Assembly (NCBI GenBank): GCA_023150895.1
Contig: JAKLJY010000021.1
Span: forward strand, 1 to 64,000
Reading direction: 5' to 3'
DNA from: Myxococcota bacterium
Lineage (GTDB): Bacteria > Myxococcota_A > Bradymonadia > UBA7976 > UBA1532
DNA length: 64,000 nucleotides
Shown: positions 52,772 through 63,168 of the stretch, one piece after another
Layout: every line of letters starts with the position of its first letter
Position numbering within the stretch: the stretch's first letter is position 1
Position numbers and translations under genes: made by a program
The notes under the pieces: model-generated
Told to the model about the DNA's origin: nothing
The model's database searches: none
What the model saw: only the letters and a program-made list of their open reading frames with translations

Positions 52772-53347
52772 ATGCAGGAAGTCACCCTCAACACTGAAGC
52801 GCGCGACGGCGCCGGCAAGAGCGTCACGCGCAAGCTCCGCGCGGCCGGGCGCATCCCCGCGGTCGTCTACGGCCACGGCGTCGAGAAGCCCATCAACGTC
52901 ACGGTCGATCCGAAGGAGACCCTCAAGGCGCTCCGCACCGCCTGGGGTCAGAACCTCGTGCTCAACCTGCAGGTCGGCGGGCAGACGGTCAAGGCCATGT
53001 GCCGCGAGGTCCAGCGCAACCCGATCTCCCGCGCCATCCGCCACATCGACTTCGTGGTGCCCAACCCGAAGAAGGACGTGACCGTGTGGGTGCCGCTGAA
53101 CATCACGGGCAAGTCCATCGGCGTCTCGACGGGCGGCAAGCTGCGCCAGCCCTACCGCGAGGTTCGCGTCAAGACGACGCCCGAGAAGATCCCATCGGAG
53201 ATCACGGTCGACATCACCGCGCTCGACCTCAACGACGCGATCATGGCGTCCAACCTGAACCTCGGTGAGGGCGTGAAGGTCGTCTACGACCGCGACTTCG
53301 TCATCGCCAAGATCCTCGCGCCGAAGGGCAAGGACGCCGAGAAGTAA
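52772..53347 (+). CDS. rplY: 50S ribosomal protein bL25 (CTC family)
   Basis: 191 residues, so the long CTC form with a C-terminal beta domain rather than the short L25 of E. coli. The N-terminal part (LNTEARDGAGKSVTRKLRAA, then GRIPAVVYGHGVEKPINV) binds 5S rRNA. HIDFVVPNPKKDVTVWVP is typical of the family. It is followed after six bases by pth. Confidence 0.95.
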   Translation: MQEVTLNTEARDGAGKSVTRKLRAAGRIPAVVYGHGVEKPINVTVDPKETLKALRTAWGQNLVLNLQVGGQTVKAMCREVQRNPISRAIRHIDFVVPNPKKDVTVWVPLNITGKSIGVSTGGKLRQPYREVRVKTTPEKIPSEITVDITALDLNDAIMASNLNLGEGVKVVYDRDFVIAKILAPKGKDAEK

Positions 53348-53353
53348 GGCGCC

Positions 53354-53935
53354 TTGGGCGACCGCTTCCTCTTCGTGGGCCTGGGGAACCCGGGCCTGCG
53401 CTACGCGGGCAACCGCCACAACGTCGGCTTCATGGTGCTCGAGCACCTCGCCGGCGCGGCGGGCATCGCGATTACCCGCAGCAAGTTCAAGGGCCTCTAT
53501 GGCACCGGGGACTTCGACGGGCAGAGCCTCGTGCTGCTCGAACCGCAGACGTTCATGAATCTGAGCGGCCAGGCGGTCTCGCAGGCCCGCAGCTTCTTCG
53601 ACGTCGAGCCGGCGCGCATTCTGGTCATTCACGACGAGCTCGACCTGCCCTTCGGCACGCTGCGCCTCAAGATGGGCGGCGGACACGCCGGCCACAACGG
53701 GCTGCGCTCCATCATGGCCGAGCTCGGCACGGGGGACTTCGCCCGCCTGCGGGTCGGGATCGGTCGACCGCTCAAGGGCGAGGTGGTCGATTTCGTCCTG
53801 CAGGACTTCGCCGCCGATCAGAAGCCCTGGCTCGGTGACCTGCTCGAGCGGGGGACGGCCGCCCTGCGCCTCGCGTTGCAGCAGGGCGTCGCCAAGGCGA
53901 TGAACACGGTGAATCAGGAGCCGAAGAAGGCCTGA
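53354..53935 (+). CDS. pth: Peptidyl-tRNA hydrolase
   Basis: 193 residues from a TTG start. It frees tRNA from peptidyl-tRNA released by stalled ribosomes. The conserved LFVGLGNPGLRYAGNRHNVGFMVL holds the catalytic histidine and an essential asparagine. Other signatures are QTFMNLSGQAV, HDELDLPFG and GGGHAGHNGLRS. The TTG is the only start that preserves the family N terminus, and it lies just behind rplY, so the two are probably translated from one message. Confidence 0.96.
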   Translation: MGDRFLFVGLGNPGLRYAGNRHNVGFMVLEHLAGAAGIAITRSKFKGLYGTGDFDGQSLVLLEPQTFMNLSGQAVSQARSFFDVEPARILVIHDELDLPFGTLRLKMGGGHAGHNGLRSIMAELGTGDFARLRVGIGRPLKGEVVDFVLQDFAADQKPWLGDLLERGTAALRLALQQGVAKAMNTVNQEPKKA

Positions 53936-54023
53936 CGCGTCGGAGTGGCGCCGTCGCGCGCCGGTGTGGTGTAATCACCAGCCGATATCCGTCCGTTTCC
54001 GTGTTTCTACGTGGGAGGATCGC

Positions 54024-55232
54024 ATGCGCGGTCGTTCGTGGGGTCTGTCTGCCGTCGTCCTGATTTCGCTCGTCGCGTGCGGTGGTGGGGGGAGCGACGA
54101 CCCCACGCCGATCGACGGTGCGGGCGGCGCAGCCGGAGGGTCGGCTTCCCGCGGGCCCGACGCCACCGCGGCCGGCGAGAACGGTTCGGGGACGAACCCC
54201 GATGCGGCGGCCCCGCCCGTCGAGACGCCCGACGCTGCGCCTGCGCCTCCCCCCGACGCCGCGCCACCCGAGCCCGACGCCTATCCGGTCCCGAGCTGCA
54301 CGGGCGAGGCCTTCACGGCGCTCAACGAGCGCATGAGCTACGACGACGAGTTCGGACTCCGCTATCAGGGTCTCAGCGGCGAGACCAACCCCCTCGACGC
54401 CATCCTGCTCGACATCAAGGATCCCGCGCGCCGTCTGATGCCCGGCTTCTACGACCTCGCCGGCACGAACCTCGACGACTGCGAGATCTGCCTCGCCGGG
54501 TTGAAGGGCTGCGACCCCGCCACCGGCCGGTGCGGCAAGGTCTTCTATCCGCGGGCGGGCGTCGTCGAGATCACGAGCTACGGCGATGTCGGCGAGCAGT
54601 TCACCGCGACGTTGCACGGCATCGAGTTCGAGGAGGTCGAGGTCGACCCGAACACCGCCCATTCGACCCCGGTCGCCGAGGGCGAGATCTGGTGCAATCA
54701 GGGGCAGACCATCGACGTCGAGGTCCTGCCGACGCCGGTCGAGGTGGGCGAAACGGTCCGGAACTTCTCGTTGCAGAACTGCGACACCGAGGAGTTCGTG
54801 GACATCTACAGCCTCGGCGCCGAGGCGAAGGGCCTCTGGCTCATCGCCGCCGCCGGCTGGTGCTCGGCCTGCGCGCAGTTCCTGCCGGCGGCGTTCGACG
54901 CGATGGCGCAGATCGACGGCGATCTGGGGGCGGGCGTCCTCGTGCCCATGATCATCATCGGCGAGGACTCCAACTACAACGAACCCACCACGGAGTTCTG
55001 CCGGCGGTACGCCCGGCACTATGGGGCCGATCCCGGCATCTTCTACGTGGACCACGACGGCCGCGCGAGCTTCGCGACGACGTTCCAGTACATCTGGCCG
55101 TACATCAGCGACGCGGGCGAGTTCAGCCTGCCGTGGAACGCGCTCATCCAGGGCGGCACGTTCGAGTACTTCTACGGCGACCGCTCCGGCATCAGCGACC
55201 TCAATACCAAGCTCAACGAGATCCTGCGCTGA
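54024..55232 (+). CDS. Thioredoxin-like lipoprotein
   Basis: 402 residues from the ATG giving MRGRSWGLSA, with GGGAGGA upstream. The signal ends in the lipobox SLVAC, followed by a Gly/Asp/Pro/Ala linker to about residue 90. A middle part has several Cys (LDDCEICLAGLKGCDPATGRC). The C-terminal 180 residues form a redoxin fold: the entry segment GETVRNFSLQNC is followed by WLIAAAGWCSACAQFLPAAF with the CSAC redox pair. A periplasmic or surface thiol oxidoreductase is likely. The gene lies between two housekeeping groups but has its own spacing. Confidence 0.85.
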   Translation: MRGRSWGLSAVVLISLVACGGGGSDDPTPIDGAGGAAGGSASRGPDATAAGENGSGTNPDAAAPPVETPDAAPAPPPDAAPPEPDAYPVPSCTGEAFTALNERMSYDDEFGLRYQGLSGETNPLDAILLDIKDPARRLMPGFYDLAGTNLDDCEICLAGLKGCDPATGRCGKVFYPRAGVVEITSYGDVGEQFTATLHGIEFEEVEVDPNTAHSTPVAEGEIWCNQGQTIDVEVLPTPVEVGETVRNFSLQNCDTEEFVDIYSLGAEAKGLWLIAAAGWCSACAQFLPAAFDAMAQIDGDLGAGVLVPMIIIGEDSNYNEPTTEFCRRYARHYGADPGIFYVDHDGRASFATTFQYIWPYISDAGEFSLPWNALIQGGTFEYFYGDRSGISDLNTKLNEILR

Positions 55233-55257
55233 CCGGGCATTCTCCGCGCGGGTCGAC

Positions 55258-55287
55258 TTGACACCCGACGGGCCCCTCTCCTAGAGT
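55258..55287 (+). promoter_or_regulatory. Sigma-70 promoter of rpsF-rpsR-rplI-dnaB
   Basis: A perfect -35 box TTGACA (55258-55263) and TAGAGT (55282-55287, four of six -10 matches) are separated by 18 bases. Transcription would start near 55294, giving a leader of about 80 bases before rpsF. Confidence 0.65.
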
Positions 55288-55298
55288 GCGCGGTCCAC

Positions 55299-55317
55299 GG
55301 AGCGCATGGTGCGCTCC
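55299..55317 (+). promoter_or_regulatory. Hairpin in the rpsF leader
   Basis: GGAGCGCA-TGG-TGCGCTCC is a perfect eight-base-pair stem with a three-base loop, right at the predicted 5' end of the transcript. Leaders of this operon in many bacteria carry an S6:S18-binding structure for autoregulation. I cannot confirm its hallmark bulge here, so a stability hairpin is equally possible. Confidence 0.45.
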
Positions 55318-55374
55318 ACTCCCTGCTCGCGACCGATGGCCGCGGGCTTTTCCCAATCCACGGGGAGAGAGTCG

Positions 55375-55830
55375 ATGAGTGACAAACTGCGGCGCTACGA
55401 GCTGGTCTACATCGTCCAGCCCGAGGCCACGGACGACGAGCGCGCCAAGATCGAAGAGCGCGTCAGCCACATCTGCGAGAAGATGTCGGCGCACGTCCTG
55501 AAGAAGGAAGACTGGGGCAAGCGCAAGCTCGCCTACGAGATCAAGAAGAGCAACAAGGGGTACTACATGTACTTCGTGTTTGCTGCGCCCTCCGCGGTCC
55601 CGGCCGAGATCGAGCGCAACCTGCGCCAGCTCGACGCCGTCCTGCGCTACCTGACGATCTGCCTCGACAAGGACATCTCGCTCGAGGCCGCCAAGGCCGA
55701 GATCGCCGCCGAGGAAGAGGCCCGTGCCGCCGCCCGCGCGCGCATGGCCCAGATGCCCAAGGACGACGACGACGACGACGCGCTGACCGAAGGGGACGAG
55801 CCCCTCGCCGAGGAGGAAGACGATGCGTGA
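55375..55830 (+). CDS. rpsF: 30S ribosomal protein bS6
   Basis: 151 residues from the ATG giving [13 protein letters not shown] with GGGGAGAG upstream. The core is a standard S6 fold ([40 protein letters not shown]). The C terminus carries an extra acidic tail of about 40 residues (DDDDDD and EEEDDA). The gene overlaps rpsR by eight bases. S6 binds S18 on the small-subunit platform. Confidence 0.96.
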   Translation: MSDKLRRYELVYIVQPEATDDERAKIEERVSHICEKMSAHVLKKEDWGKRKLAYEIKKSNKGYYMYFVFAAPSAVPAEIERNLRQLDAVLRYLTICLDKDISLEAAKAEIAAEEEARAAARARMAQMPKDDDDDDALTEGDEPLAEEEDDA

Positions 55831-56074
55831 TTTCCGCGTGGAAGGCGGCCGGCGTCGCTCCCGCCGCAAGGTGGACCGCTTCCTGGCCGACAAGACCATG
55901 GTCATCGACTACAAGGATCCGTCGACCCTGAAGTACTTCATCACCGAGCGTGGCAAGATCGTGCCCCGCCGCGTGTCGGGTCTGGTCGCGCGCAACCAGC
56001 GCAAGATCACCCGCGCCATCAAGCGCGCCCGCATGCTGGCCCTCATGCCCTTCACCACCGTGAAGGCGAACTGA
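55823..56074 (+). CDS. rpsR: 30S ribosomal protein bS18
   Basis: 83 residues. The family core is present ([40 protein letters not shown]). The N terminus lacks cysteines, so this is a zinc-free form. It lies between rpsF and rplI, as in most bacteria. Confidence 0.96.
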   Translation: MRDFRVEGGRRRSRRKVDRFLADKTMVIDYKDPSTLKYFITERGKIVPRRVSGLVARNQRKITRAIKRARMLALMPFTTVKAN

Positions 56075-56085
56075 GGGGACCCACC

Positions 56086-56538
56086 ATGAACGTTCAGGTC
56101 ATCCTCCGCGAAGACGTCGCGCACGTCGGTCACATCGGGGACCTCGTCTCCGTGAAGCCCGGCTTCGCCCGCAACTTCCTGCTCCCCCGCGGCCTCGCCG
56201 TGGTCGCCAGCGACCGCCAGAAGAACCGCGTCGAGCACGAGAAGAAGGTCCTCGAGAGCCGCCTCGCCAAGCTCCGCAAGGGCGCGGACGAGCTCAAGAA
56301 CAAGCTCGACGCCGTGACGATCTCCATCGCAAAGGCCGCGGGCGAGAACGAGAAGCTCTTCGGCTCCGTGACCGCCATGGACGTCGAGGCCCTCCTGAAG
56401 GACAAGGGCTTCGAGGTCTCCCGCAAGCAGATCCAGCTCGCGGACCACATCAAGGCCCTCGGCACGCACGAGGTGGGCATCAAGCTCCACCGCGACGTCA
56501 CCGCCACCATCAAGGTCGTGGTCACCGCCAAGGCCTGA
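56086..56538 (+). CDS. rplI: 50S ribosomal protein bL9
   Basis: 150 residues, the normal two-domain form. The N-terminal rRNA-binding domain has VILREDVAHVGHIGDLVSVK and then GFARNFLLPRGLAV. A long connecting helix follows (about 45-80), and the C-terminal domain has ENEKLFGSVTAMDV. It is followed after 31 bases by dnaB. Confidence 0.97.
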   Translation: MNVQVILREDVAHVGHIGDLVSVKPGFARNFLLPRGLAVVASDRQKNRVEHEKKVLESRLAKLRKGADELKNKLDAVTISIAKAAGENEKLFGSVTAMDVEALLKDKGFEVSRKQIQLADHIKALGTHEVGIKLHRDVTATIKVVVTAKA

Positions 56539-56569
56539 GGCCCGGCGCCGGCCGAATGGAGGCGTTCGT

Positions 56570-57907
56570 TTGGCCGGCAATGCTCGTCATCTCGAGGCGC
56601 AGTCCGCCGAGCAGGCCGTGCTCGGCGGCATCCTCCTCGACAACACGGCCCTCGACCGGGTCGCGGCCCTGCTGCGCCCCGACGACTTCGCCGCCCCGCG
56701 CCACCGGCTGGTGTACGAGCGCATGCTCGCCCTCGCCGAGGCGCGGATGCCCATCGACGTCGTCACCGTCGGCTCGGCGCTCGAACAACAGGGCGATCTC
56801 GAGAACGCCGGCGGGCTCGACTACATCGTCGCGTTGTTCGAGTCGGTGCTCACCGCGGTCAACCTCGAGCATCACGCCCACATCGTGCACGACAAGGCCG
56901 AGGTGCGCCGCCTCATCGGGGCGTGCGTCGGCATCATCGAGAAGGCCAACTCCGGCGAGTACGACGAAACCGGACGCTTGATCGACGAGGCGCAACAGCT
57001 CGTCTACGAGATCGGCCAGCAGAAAAGCGCCCGCGGGTTCGTGCCCCTGTCGAACGCGCTCAAGGCGGCCATCGACAAGGTCAAAGAGGCGTACGCCACC
57101 AAGCTGGCGGTCACGGGTCTGCCCACCGGGTTCGTGGAACTCGACGCGATGACGGCCGGTCTGCAGGCCGGCGACCTCATCATCCTCGGCGCGCGCCCCG
57201 CGATGGGCAAGACGTCGTTCGCGCTGAATCTCGCGACCAATGCGGCGTTCCGGTCGGGCAAGGCCGTGGCGGTCTTCTCGCTCGAGATGCCCACGGTGCA
57301 GCTCGTCACCCGCATGCTCTCCAGCGAAGCGCGCGTGGCCTCGACGGCCATGCGCACCGGCCACATGGACGGCGGCGACGTCGCCAAGGTCATCGAGGCG
57401 GTCAACCGCATGAGCGGGTGGCGCGTCCAGCTCGACGACACCCCGGGCCTGACGGTGATGGAGGCGCGCTCGAAGTGCCGCCGCCTGGCCGCCGACAAGA
57501 GCGCGGGCGAACTCGGCATGATCGTCATCGACTACCTGCAGCTCATGCGCGGCAGCCCGAACCCGCAAAGCCGCGAGCAGGAGATCAGCGAGATCAGCCG
57601 CGGCCTGAAGGGGCTCGCCAAGGAGCTCAACGTGCCCGTCGTGGCGCTGTCGCAGCTCTCCCGAAGCCTCGAGAGCCGGCCGAACAAACGACCGATCAAC
57701 AGCGACCTCCGTGAGTCCGGCGCCATCGAACAGGACGCCGACATCATCATGTTCATCTACCGGGACGAGTACTATCACCCCGACACCGAAGATCAGGGCA
57801 TCGCCGAGGTGATCATCGCCAAACACCGGAACGGTCCGGTGGGCACGGTGAAGCTCCGCTTCTTCAACGAGTGGACCCGCTTCGAAAACCTGGCCGCCGA
57901 AGGCTGA
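56570..57907 (+). CDS. dnaB: Replicative DNA helicase DnaB
   Basis: 445 residues from a TTG start with GGAGG seven bases upstream. The N-terminal primase-binding domain (AEQAVLGGILLDNTALDRV) is followed by the RecA-type helicase core with Walker A GARPAMGKTSFAL, the Walker B region GMIVIDYLQLMRG and VVALSQLSRSLE with the arginine-finger region. There is no intein. Placing dnaB behind rplI is common in bacteria. Confidence 0.97.
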   Translation: MAGNARHLEAQSAEQAVLGGILLDNTALDRVAALLRPDDFAAPRHRLVYERMLALAEARMPIDVVTVGSALEQQGDLENAGGLDYIVALFESVLTAVNLEHHAHIVHDKAEVRRLIGACVGIIEKANSGEYDETGRLIDEAQQLVYEIGQQKSARGFVPLSNALKAAIDKVKEAYATKLAVTGLPTGFVELDAMTAGLQAGDLIILGARPAMGKTSFALNLATNAAFRSGKAVAVFSLEMPTVQLVTRMLSSEARVASTAMRTGHMDGGDVAKVIEAVNRMSGWRVQLDDTPGLTVMEARSKCRRLAADKSAGELGMIVIDYLQLMRGSPNPQSREQEISEISRGLKGLAKELNVPVVALSQLSRSLESRPNKRPINSDLRESGAIEQDADIIMFIYRDEYYHPDTEDQGIAEVIIAKHRNGPVGTVKLRFFNEWTRFENLAAEG

Positions 57908-57911
57908 GCGC

Positions 57912-58733
57912 ATGCCGCAGATCACCCGGATCCTGATCGTCGAGGACGACCGCTTCAACGTCAGGCTCCTCAGTGAGGTCTGCCGCAGCTCGGGGTACAC
58001 CGCCGATGTCGTCATGGACGGGCTCGAGGCGCTGGCGGCCATCGAGCGCGATCGGCCGGACCTGGTCCTGCTCGACCTGATGATCCCCGGGCTCGACGGA
58101 TACGGCGTGCTCGAGCGCCTGCGCGCCCATCCCGATACCGCGGACCTGCCGGTCATTCTGGTCACGGCGGTGCAGGATCGGGAGGCCCGGGCGCGCGCCA
58201 TCGACCTGGGGGCCGACGACTGGGTCGCCAAGCCGTTCAAGCTCGTCGAACTTCAGCAACGGATCCGTGCCGCGGCGCAGATGCGGGCGTTCAAGCGTCA
58301 ACTCACCCGGGACCTGACCCCGCCGGCCGGGCGCGTCCGGCCGCAGCTGCCCCCGGACGACACGGCGGCGCTCGACCAGGCGCTCGAGATCTGCCGCGGC
58401 GCGGGGACGCTCCACCAGGTCGTCAGCGTGGACTTCTCGAACGACGGCGCTCCGGAGGTCGTCGAGGCGGTCATGGCTGCCGTCCGCGCGCATCTGCCGG
58501 AGGTGCGCCTCTTCAAACGCTTCGGGCGGCGCCAGAGCTTCGTCTGGGAGAAGGACGCCCTCTCGGCCCGGCGTGCGGCCGCGGAATTACACACCCTCTG
58601 CCACGCCGCCCGGGCCGCGAGCGGGGCCGACCGCCCCCGCATCTACTGGGGGATCGGGGCGGACCGCGCGGCCGCCGACGCCGCCTGCACGGCGGCCCGA
58701 GAGGCGGACCTCGAACCCGACGCCCCGCGCTGA
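57912..58733 (+). CDS. Response regulator with degenerate GGDEF-like output
   Basis: 273 residues, starting five bases behind dnaB. A complete receiver (about 1-125) has EDD at 11-13, phospho-acceptor Asp55 (LVLLDLMIPGLDGYG) and Lys in VAKPFKL. After a linker, the C-terminal part (about 150-265) has a pattern resembling a GGDEF fold (VVSVDFSNDG, then LFKRFGRRQSFVWE where a cyclase would have RxGGDEF). The catalytic residues are gone, so diguanylate cyclase activity is not expected. It could be a c-di-GMP- or nucleotide-sensing remnant, or another alpha/beta domain; my reading of this half is tentative. Confidence 0.75.
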   Translation: MPQITRILIVEDDRFNVRLLSEVCRSSGYTADVVMDGLEALAAIERDRPDLVLLDLMIPGLDGYGVLERLRAHPDTADLPVILVTAVQDREARARAIDLGADDWVAKPFKLVELQQRIRAAAQMRAFKRQLTRDLTPPAGRVRPQLPPDDTAALDQALEICRGAGTLHQVVSVDFSNDGAPEVVEAVMAAVRAHLPEVRLFKRFGRRQSFVWEKDALSARRAAAELHTLCHAARAASGADRPRIYWGIGADRAAADAACTAAREADLEPDAPR

Positions 58734-58807
58734 CACCGCATCGGCTCGATTGCGGCGCCCCCGCAGGCGTGTTAAGCACCCCGGAATCCTCCCCGGAGCC
58801 TCAACGC

Positions 58808-59407
58808 ATGGCGGTACAGGTCAACATCCTCGTCGTCGACGACGATCGCGACATCTGCGAGTTCGTCCGGACGCTGCTGGAGGCGAGCGGGTACAGCGTC
58901 GCGACGCTGTCGGACCCCACCCTCGCCGCCGACCTCGTCAAGCGCAGCGAGTTCCACGTCCTGATCATCGACCTGATGATGCCGAAGCTCGACGGCATCG
59001 CGCTCATCCAGCAGATCCGCAAGTTCGACAACGACGTCGCCATCGTGGTGTTCACGGGCTACCCGTCCCTCGACACGGCCGTCTCCGCGCTCAAGCTCAA
59101 TGTCTCGGACTACGTCAAGAAGCCGTTCGAGCCCGACGAGCTGCGCGACAAGATTGCCGAGATCCTGCGCAAGAAGGGCGTGCACCTCAACCCGGAGGAA
59201 GAGCTGCACAAGACCATCGGGGTCCAGATTCGCAACTTCCGCAAGGAGCGCGATCTGACGCTCAAGCAGCTCGCGCGCCGGACGGGCCTCTCGGTCAGTT
59301 TGCTCAGCCAGATCGAGCGCGCGGAGAGCAGCGCGTCGGTCAGCTCGCTCTACAAGATTGCAGCCGCGCTCGGTGTCAAGTTGACCCAGCTTTTTGGTGA
59401 ATTCTGA
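58808..59407 (+). CDS. Receiver domain fused to an XRE-type DNA-binding domain
   Basis: 199 residues from the ATG giving MAVQVNILVVDDD, with GGAG ten bases upstream. The receiver (about 1-125) is intact: DDD at 11-13, Asp55 (VLIIDLMMPKLDG), Thr in VFTGYPS and Lys in YVKKPFEP. The C-terminal 60 residues are a Cro/CI-type helix-turn-helix (LKQLARRTGLSVSLLSQIERAES). This receiver-XRE pairing is uncommon among response regulators. No histidine kinase lies next to it; a Ser/Thr kinase gene follows after 39 bases. Confidence 0.9.
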   Translation: MAVQVNILVVDDDRDICEFVRTLLEASGYSVATLSDPTLAADLVKRSEFHVLIIDLMMPKLDGIALIQQIRKFDNDVAIVVFTGYPSLDTAVSALKLNVSDYVKKPFEPDELRDKIAEILRKKGVHLNPEEELHKTIGVQIRNFRKERDLTLKQLARRTGLSVSLLSQIERAESSASVSSLYKIAAALGVKLTQLFGEF

Positions 59408-59408
59408 G

Positions 59409-59438
59409 TTGACGCCGATGTAGGCGTTGGGGTTACAT
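59409..59438 (+). promoter_or_regulatory. Candidate promoter placing the start at the kinase ATG
   Basis: TTGACG (59409-59414) and TTACAT (59433-59438) are spaced by 18 bases. The predicted start falls at 59444-59447, that is at the ATG of the Ser/Thr kinase gene, which has no ribosome site. A leaderless message is therefore possible. Confidence 0.35.
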
Positions 59439-59446
59439 GGTGCGCA

Positions 59447-61080
<1,634 letters not shown>

Positions 61081-61087
<7 letters not shown>

Positions 61088-61118
61088 GGCGTCGCCGCGC
61101 GGGCGCCCGGCTCAGAGC
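61081..61118. terminator. Two-way terminator dyad containing both stops
   Basis: GCTCTGAG (61081-61088) and CTCAGAGC (61111-61118) form a perfect eight-base-pair stem with 22 bases between, themselves partly self-complementary. The stop codons of the kinase gene and of the convergent DUF3006 gene are in the arms. Confidence 0.5.
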
Positions 61119-61357
61119 GAGAAGTCGCCGCCGTCGTCGTCCGCGCTCAGCCGCTCGATGCGCGCCGCGACCTGCGCCCGGGCGGCCGCCTCCCCGTCGG
61201 GATCGGGCGTGAAGCGCACGAGCAGGTGGGCGCCCTCGGCGATGCCTGGGGGGAGCCACTCGAGCGGGAGGTCCACGGTGCGTGTCCCATCGGTGAGCAC
61301 CGCGACGCCGCCGACGATGCGATCGATGACGAGACGCAGCGGATCGTGATCAGGCAT
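61112..61357 (-). CDS. Small DUF3006 protein
   Basis: 81 residues from the ATG giving [15 protein letters not shown]. The pattern [23 protein letters not shown] followed by [15 protein letters not shown] matches the DUF3006 family, small single-domain beta proteins of unknown function. The acidic C terminus ([11 protein letters not shown]) is typical of the size class. It is divergent from the transaldolase gene, about 80 bases away. Confidence 0.8.
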   Translation of the reverse strand: MPDHDPLRLVIDRIVGGVAVLTDGTRTVDLPLEWLPPGIAEGAHLLVRFTPDPDGEAAARAQVAARIERLSADDDGGDFSL

Positions 61358-61439
61358 CTGCGGTTCTCCCGGCGCGTGGGACTTGCTATCTTGCGCGCCC
61401 GAATCGTCCCGAGCAACTGCGCCGACCGGAGCGTCCGCC

Positions 61440-62171
61440 ATGAAATTCTTCATCGACACCGCCGACATCAACGAGATCCGCGAAGCGGCCAGCTATGGCC
61501 TCCTCGACGGCGTCACGACCAACCCCACCCTCGTCGCCCGGACCGGGAAGCCGTTCCTGCAGGTCCTGCGGGAGATCTGCGAGGTCGTCGACGGGCCGAT
61601 CTCTGCCGAGGTCACCTCGCTCGACTTCGAGGGCATGAAGCGCGAGGCGGGGCAGCTCGCCGACATCCACGAGAACATCGTCGTGAAGATCCCTCTCATC
61701 ATGGAGGGGTTGAAGTGTGTCCGGTGGTGCTACGAAAACGACATCGACACCAACGTCACGCTCTGCTTCTCGCCGACGCAGGCCTTGCTCGCCGCGAAGG
61801 CCGGGGCGACCTACATCAGCCCGTTCGTCGGGCGGCTCGACGACATCTCCCATGAGGGCATGGATCTCGTCGCCCAGATCATCGAGATCTACAACGCCTA
61901 CGACTATGAGACCGAGGTCCTCGTCGCGAGCGTGCGCCACCCGCTGCACGTCGTCGAAGCGGCCCGCATGGGGGCGGACGTCTGCACCATGCCCTTCAGT
62001 GTCATCAATCAGCTCGTGAAGCACCCGCTGACCGACATCGGCCTCCAGAAGTTCCTCGACGACTGGAAGAAGGTGCCGTCCATCCCTGCCGCAGCGTCGA
62101 GTGCGTCGAGCGCGCCGAGCGCCGCCGCCGGCAAGGGCGGCGCGAAGAAGTCCGCGCCCAAGCGCAAGTAG
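61440..62171 (+). CDS. tal: Transaldolase (small TalC/MipB type)
   Basis: 243 residues from the ATG giving [15 protein letters not shown]. This is the short transaldolase/fructose-6-phosphate aldolase subfamily, which moves a dihydroxyacetone unit in the pentose phosphate pathway. Visible are [11 protein letters not shown], the Schiff-base lysine in [25 protein letters not shown] and [13 protein letters not shown]. The last 30 residues form an extra Ala/Ser/Lys-rich basic tail ([13 protein letters not shown]). Three bases separate it from the FUSC-like gene. Confidence 0.94.
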   Translation: MKFFIDTADINEIREAASYGLLDGVTTNPTLVARTGKPFLQVLREICEVVDGPISAEVTSLDFEGMKREAGQLADIHENIVVKIPLIMEGLKCVRWCYENDIDTNVTLCFSPTQALLAAKAGATYISPFVGRLDDISHEGMDLVAQIIEIYNAYDYETEVLVASVRHPLHVVEAARMGADVCTMPFSVINQLVKHPLTDIGLQKFLDDWKKVPSIPAAASSASSAPSAAAGKGGAKKSAPKRK

Positions 62172-62174
62172 CCA

Positions 62175-63116
62175 TTGCTCGCCAACCCGTTCTTCCTGGC
62201 GGTCAAGGCCGGCCTCGCGTCGCTGCTCGCCCTCGTGCTCGGTGCGATGATGGGCAACAGCGACCACGTCTCGGCGGCCTTCATCGCCGTGCTGTGCACC
62301 TCTCCGACGGTGCTCATCGGGCTCCGTCGCGCGCTGACGCAGTTCGCCGGCAGCATCATTGGCGGCGTGCTCGGCGTCGTCTGTCTCGCGCTGGAGGTCG
62401 AACCCTGGATTGGCGTACCCATCACGGTGGCGCTCGCCATCCGGGGGGCGTTCTTGTTGAACGTCTCGAACGGGCATCAGGTGGCCGCGTTCTCGGCCAT
62501 CCTCGTGCAGCTCGTGCCGCAGGGGACGCCCCTGCAGACGCTCGATTCGCGGCTCATCGCGGTCTTCGTCGCCGCGGTCAGCGGGTTCGTGGTGAACCTC
62601 CTGGTCTCGGGCATGGCCTACGAAGAGATCTTCGGGCGGCGCGTGCGTCTGCTCGAGGCCCAGGTCTTCCGGCTTCTGCCGGGCGCCGCCCTGCGGGGAC
62701 CCGAGGCCGCGCAGGCGGGCTTCAACCTCATCGCACAGCTCCAAGACGAACTCTCACTCGCGCTCGAGGAGCTACGGTGGCGACAGAACTGGGAGAAGTT
62801 TCGCCTCATCCAGAGCATCTGGTGGCGCGCCGGACGCCTCCGCCATCTGCTACACGTCGCAAGCGAGATGGGATACCTCGTCCGGGCCACGCAGGTGCCC
62901 GAGGCCACCATGGCGCCGTTTCTCGACTGGATCATGCACCCCGAGGGCGAGCGCCCGCGGGTGCCGGACCACCTGGAGCCGGCCGCACATCGCATCGTGG
63001 CCGAGCTGCTCTCGCTCGTCTCGGGCGTGGCGCACGGCCCGGAGATCGACGGGGCGGGTGGCCCGGGGGACCTCCGGCAAAGCGAAGCGAGTGATCATCA
63101 GGGTTTCTCCCCGTGA
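62175..63116 (+). CDS. FUSC-like membrane protein (aromatic acid exporter type)
   Basis: 313 residues from a TTG start three bases behind the transaldolase stop. About five membrane helices are packed in the first 140 residues (for example VSAAFIAVLCTSPTVLIGLRRALTQFAGSIIGGVLGVV). The TSPTVLIGLRRA segment followed by FAGSIIGGVLGV resembles the FUSC/aromatic acid exporter family. A cytoplasmic helical domain of about 170 residues closes the protein. Substrate unknown. The translation start is inferred from spacing, because no ATG precedes the first helix. Confidence 0.75.
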   Translation: MLANPFFLAVKAGLASLLALVLGAMMGNSDHVSAAFIAVLCTSPTVLIGLRRALTQFAGSIIGGVLGVVCLALEVEPWIGVPITVALAIRGAFLLNVSNGHQVAAFSAILVQLVPQGTPLQTLDSRLIAVFVAAVSGFVVNLLVSGMAYEEIFGRRVRLLEAQVFRLLPGAALRGPEAAQAGFNLIAQLQDELSLALEELRWRQNWEKFRLIQSIWWRAGRLRHLLHVASEMGYLVRATQVPEATMAPFLDWIMHPEGERPRVPDHLEPAAHRIVAELLSLVSGVAHGPEIDGAGGPGDLRQSEASDHQGFSP

Positions 63117-63168
63117 ATGCCGGTTTCCCGGGCGCGTCGAAGGCCACATGACCAGGAGGAAGACATCG

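Noticed and set aside
57912-58733. Active diguanylate cyclase
   Set aside because: The GGDEF signature position reads as RFGRRQSF, so catalytic residues are missing.
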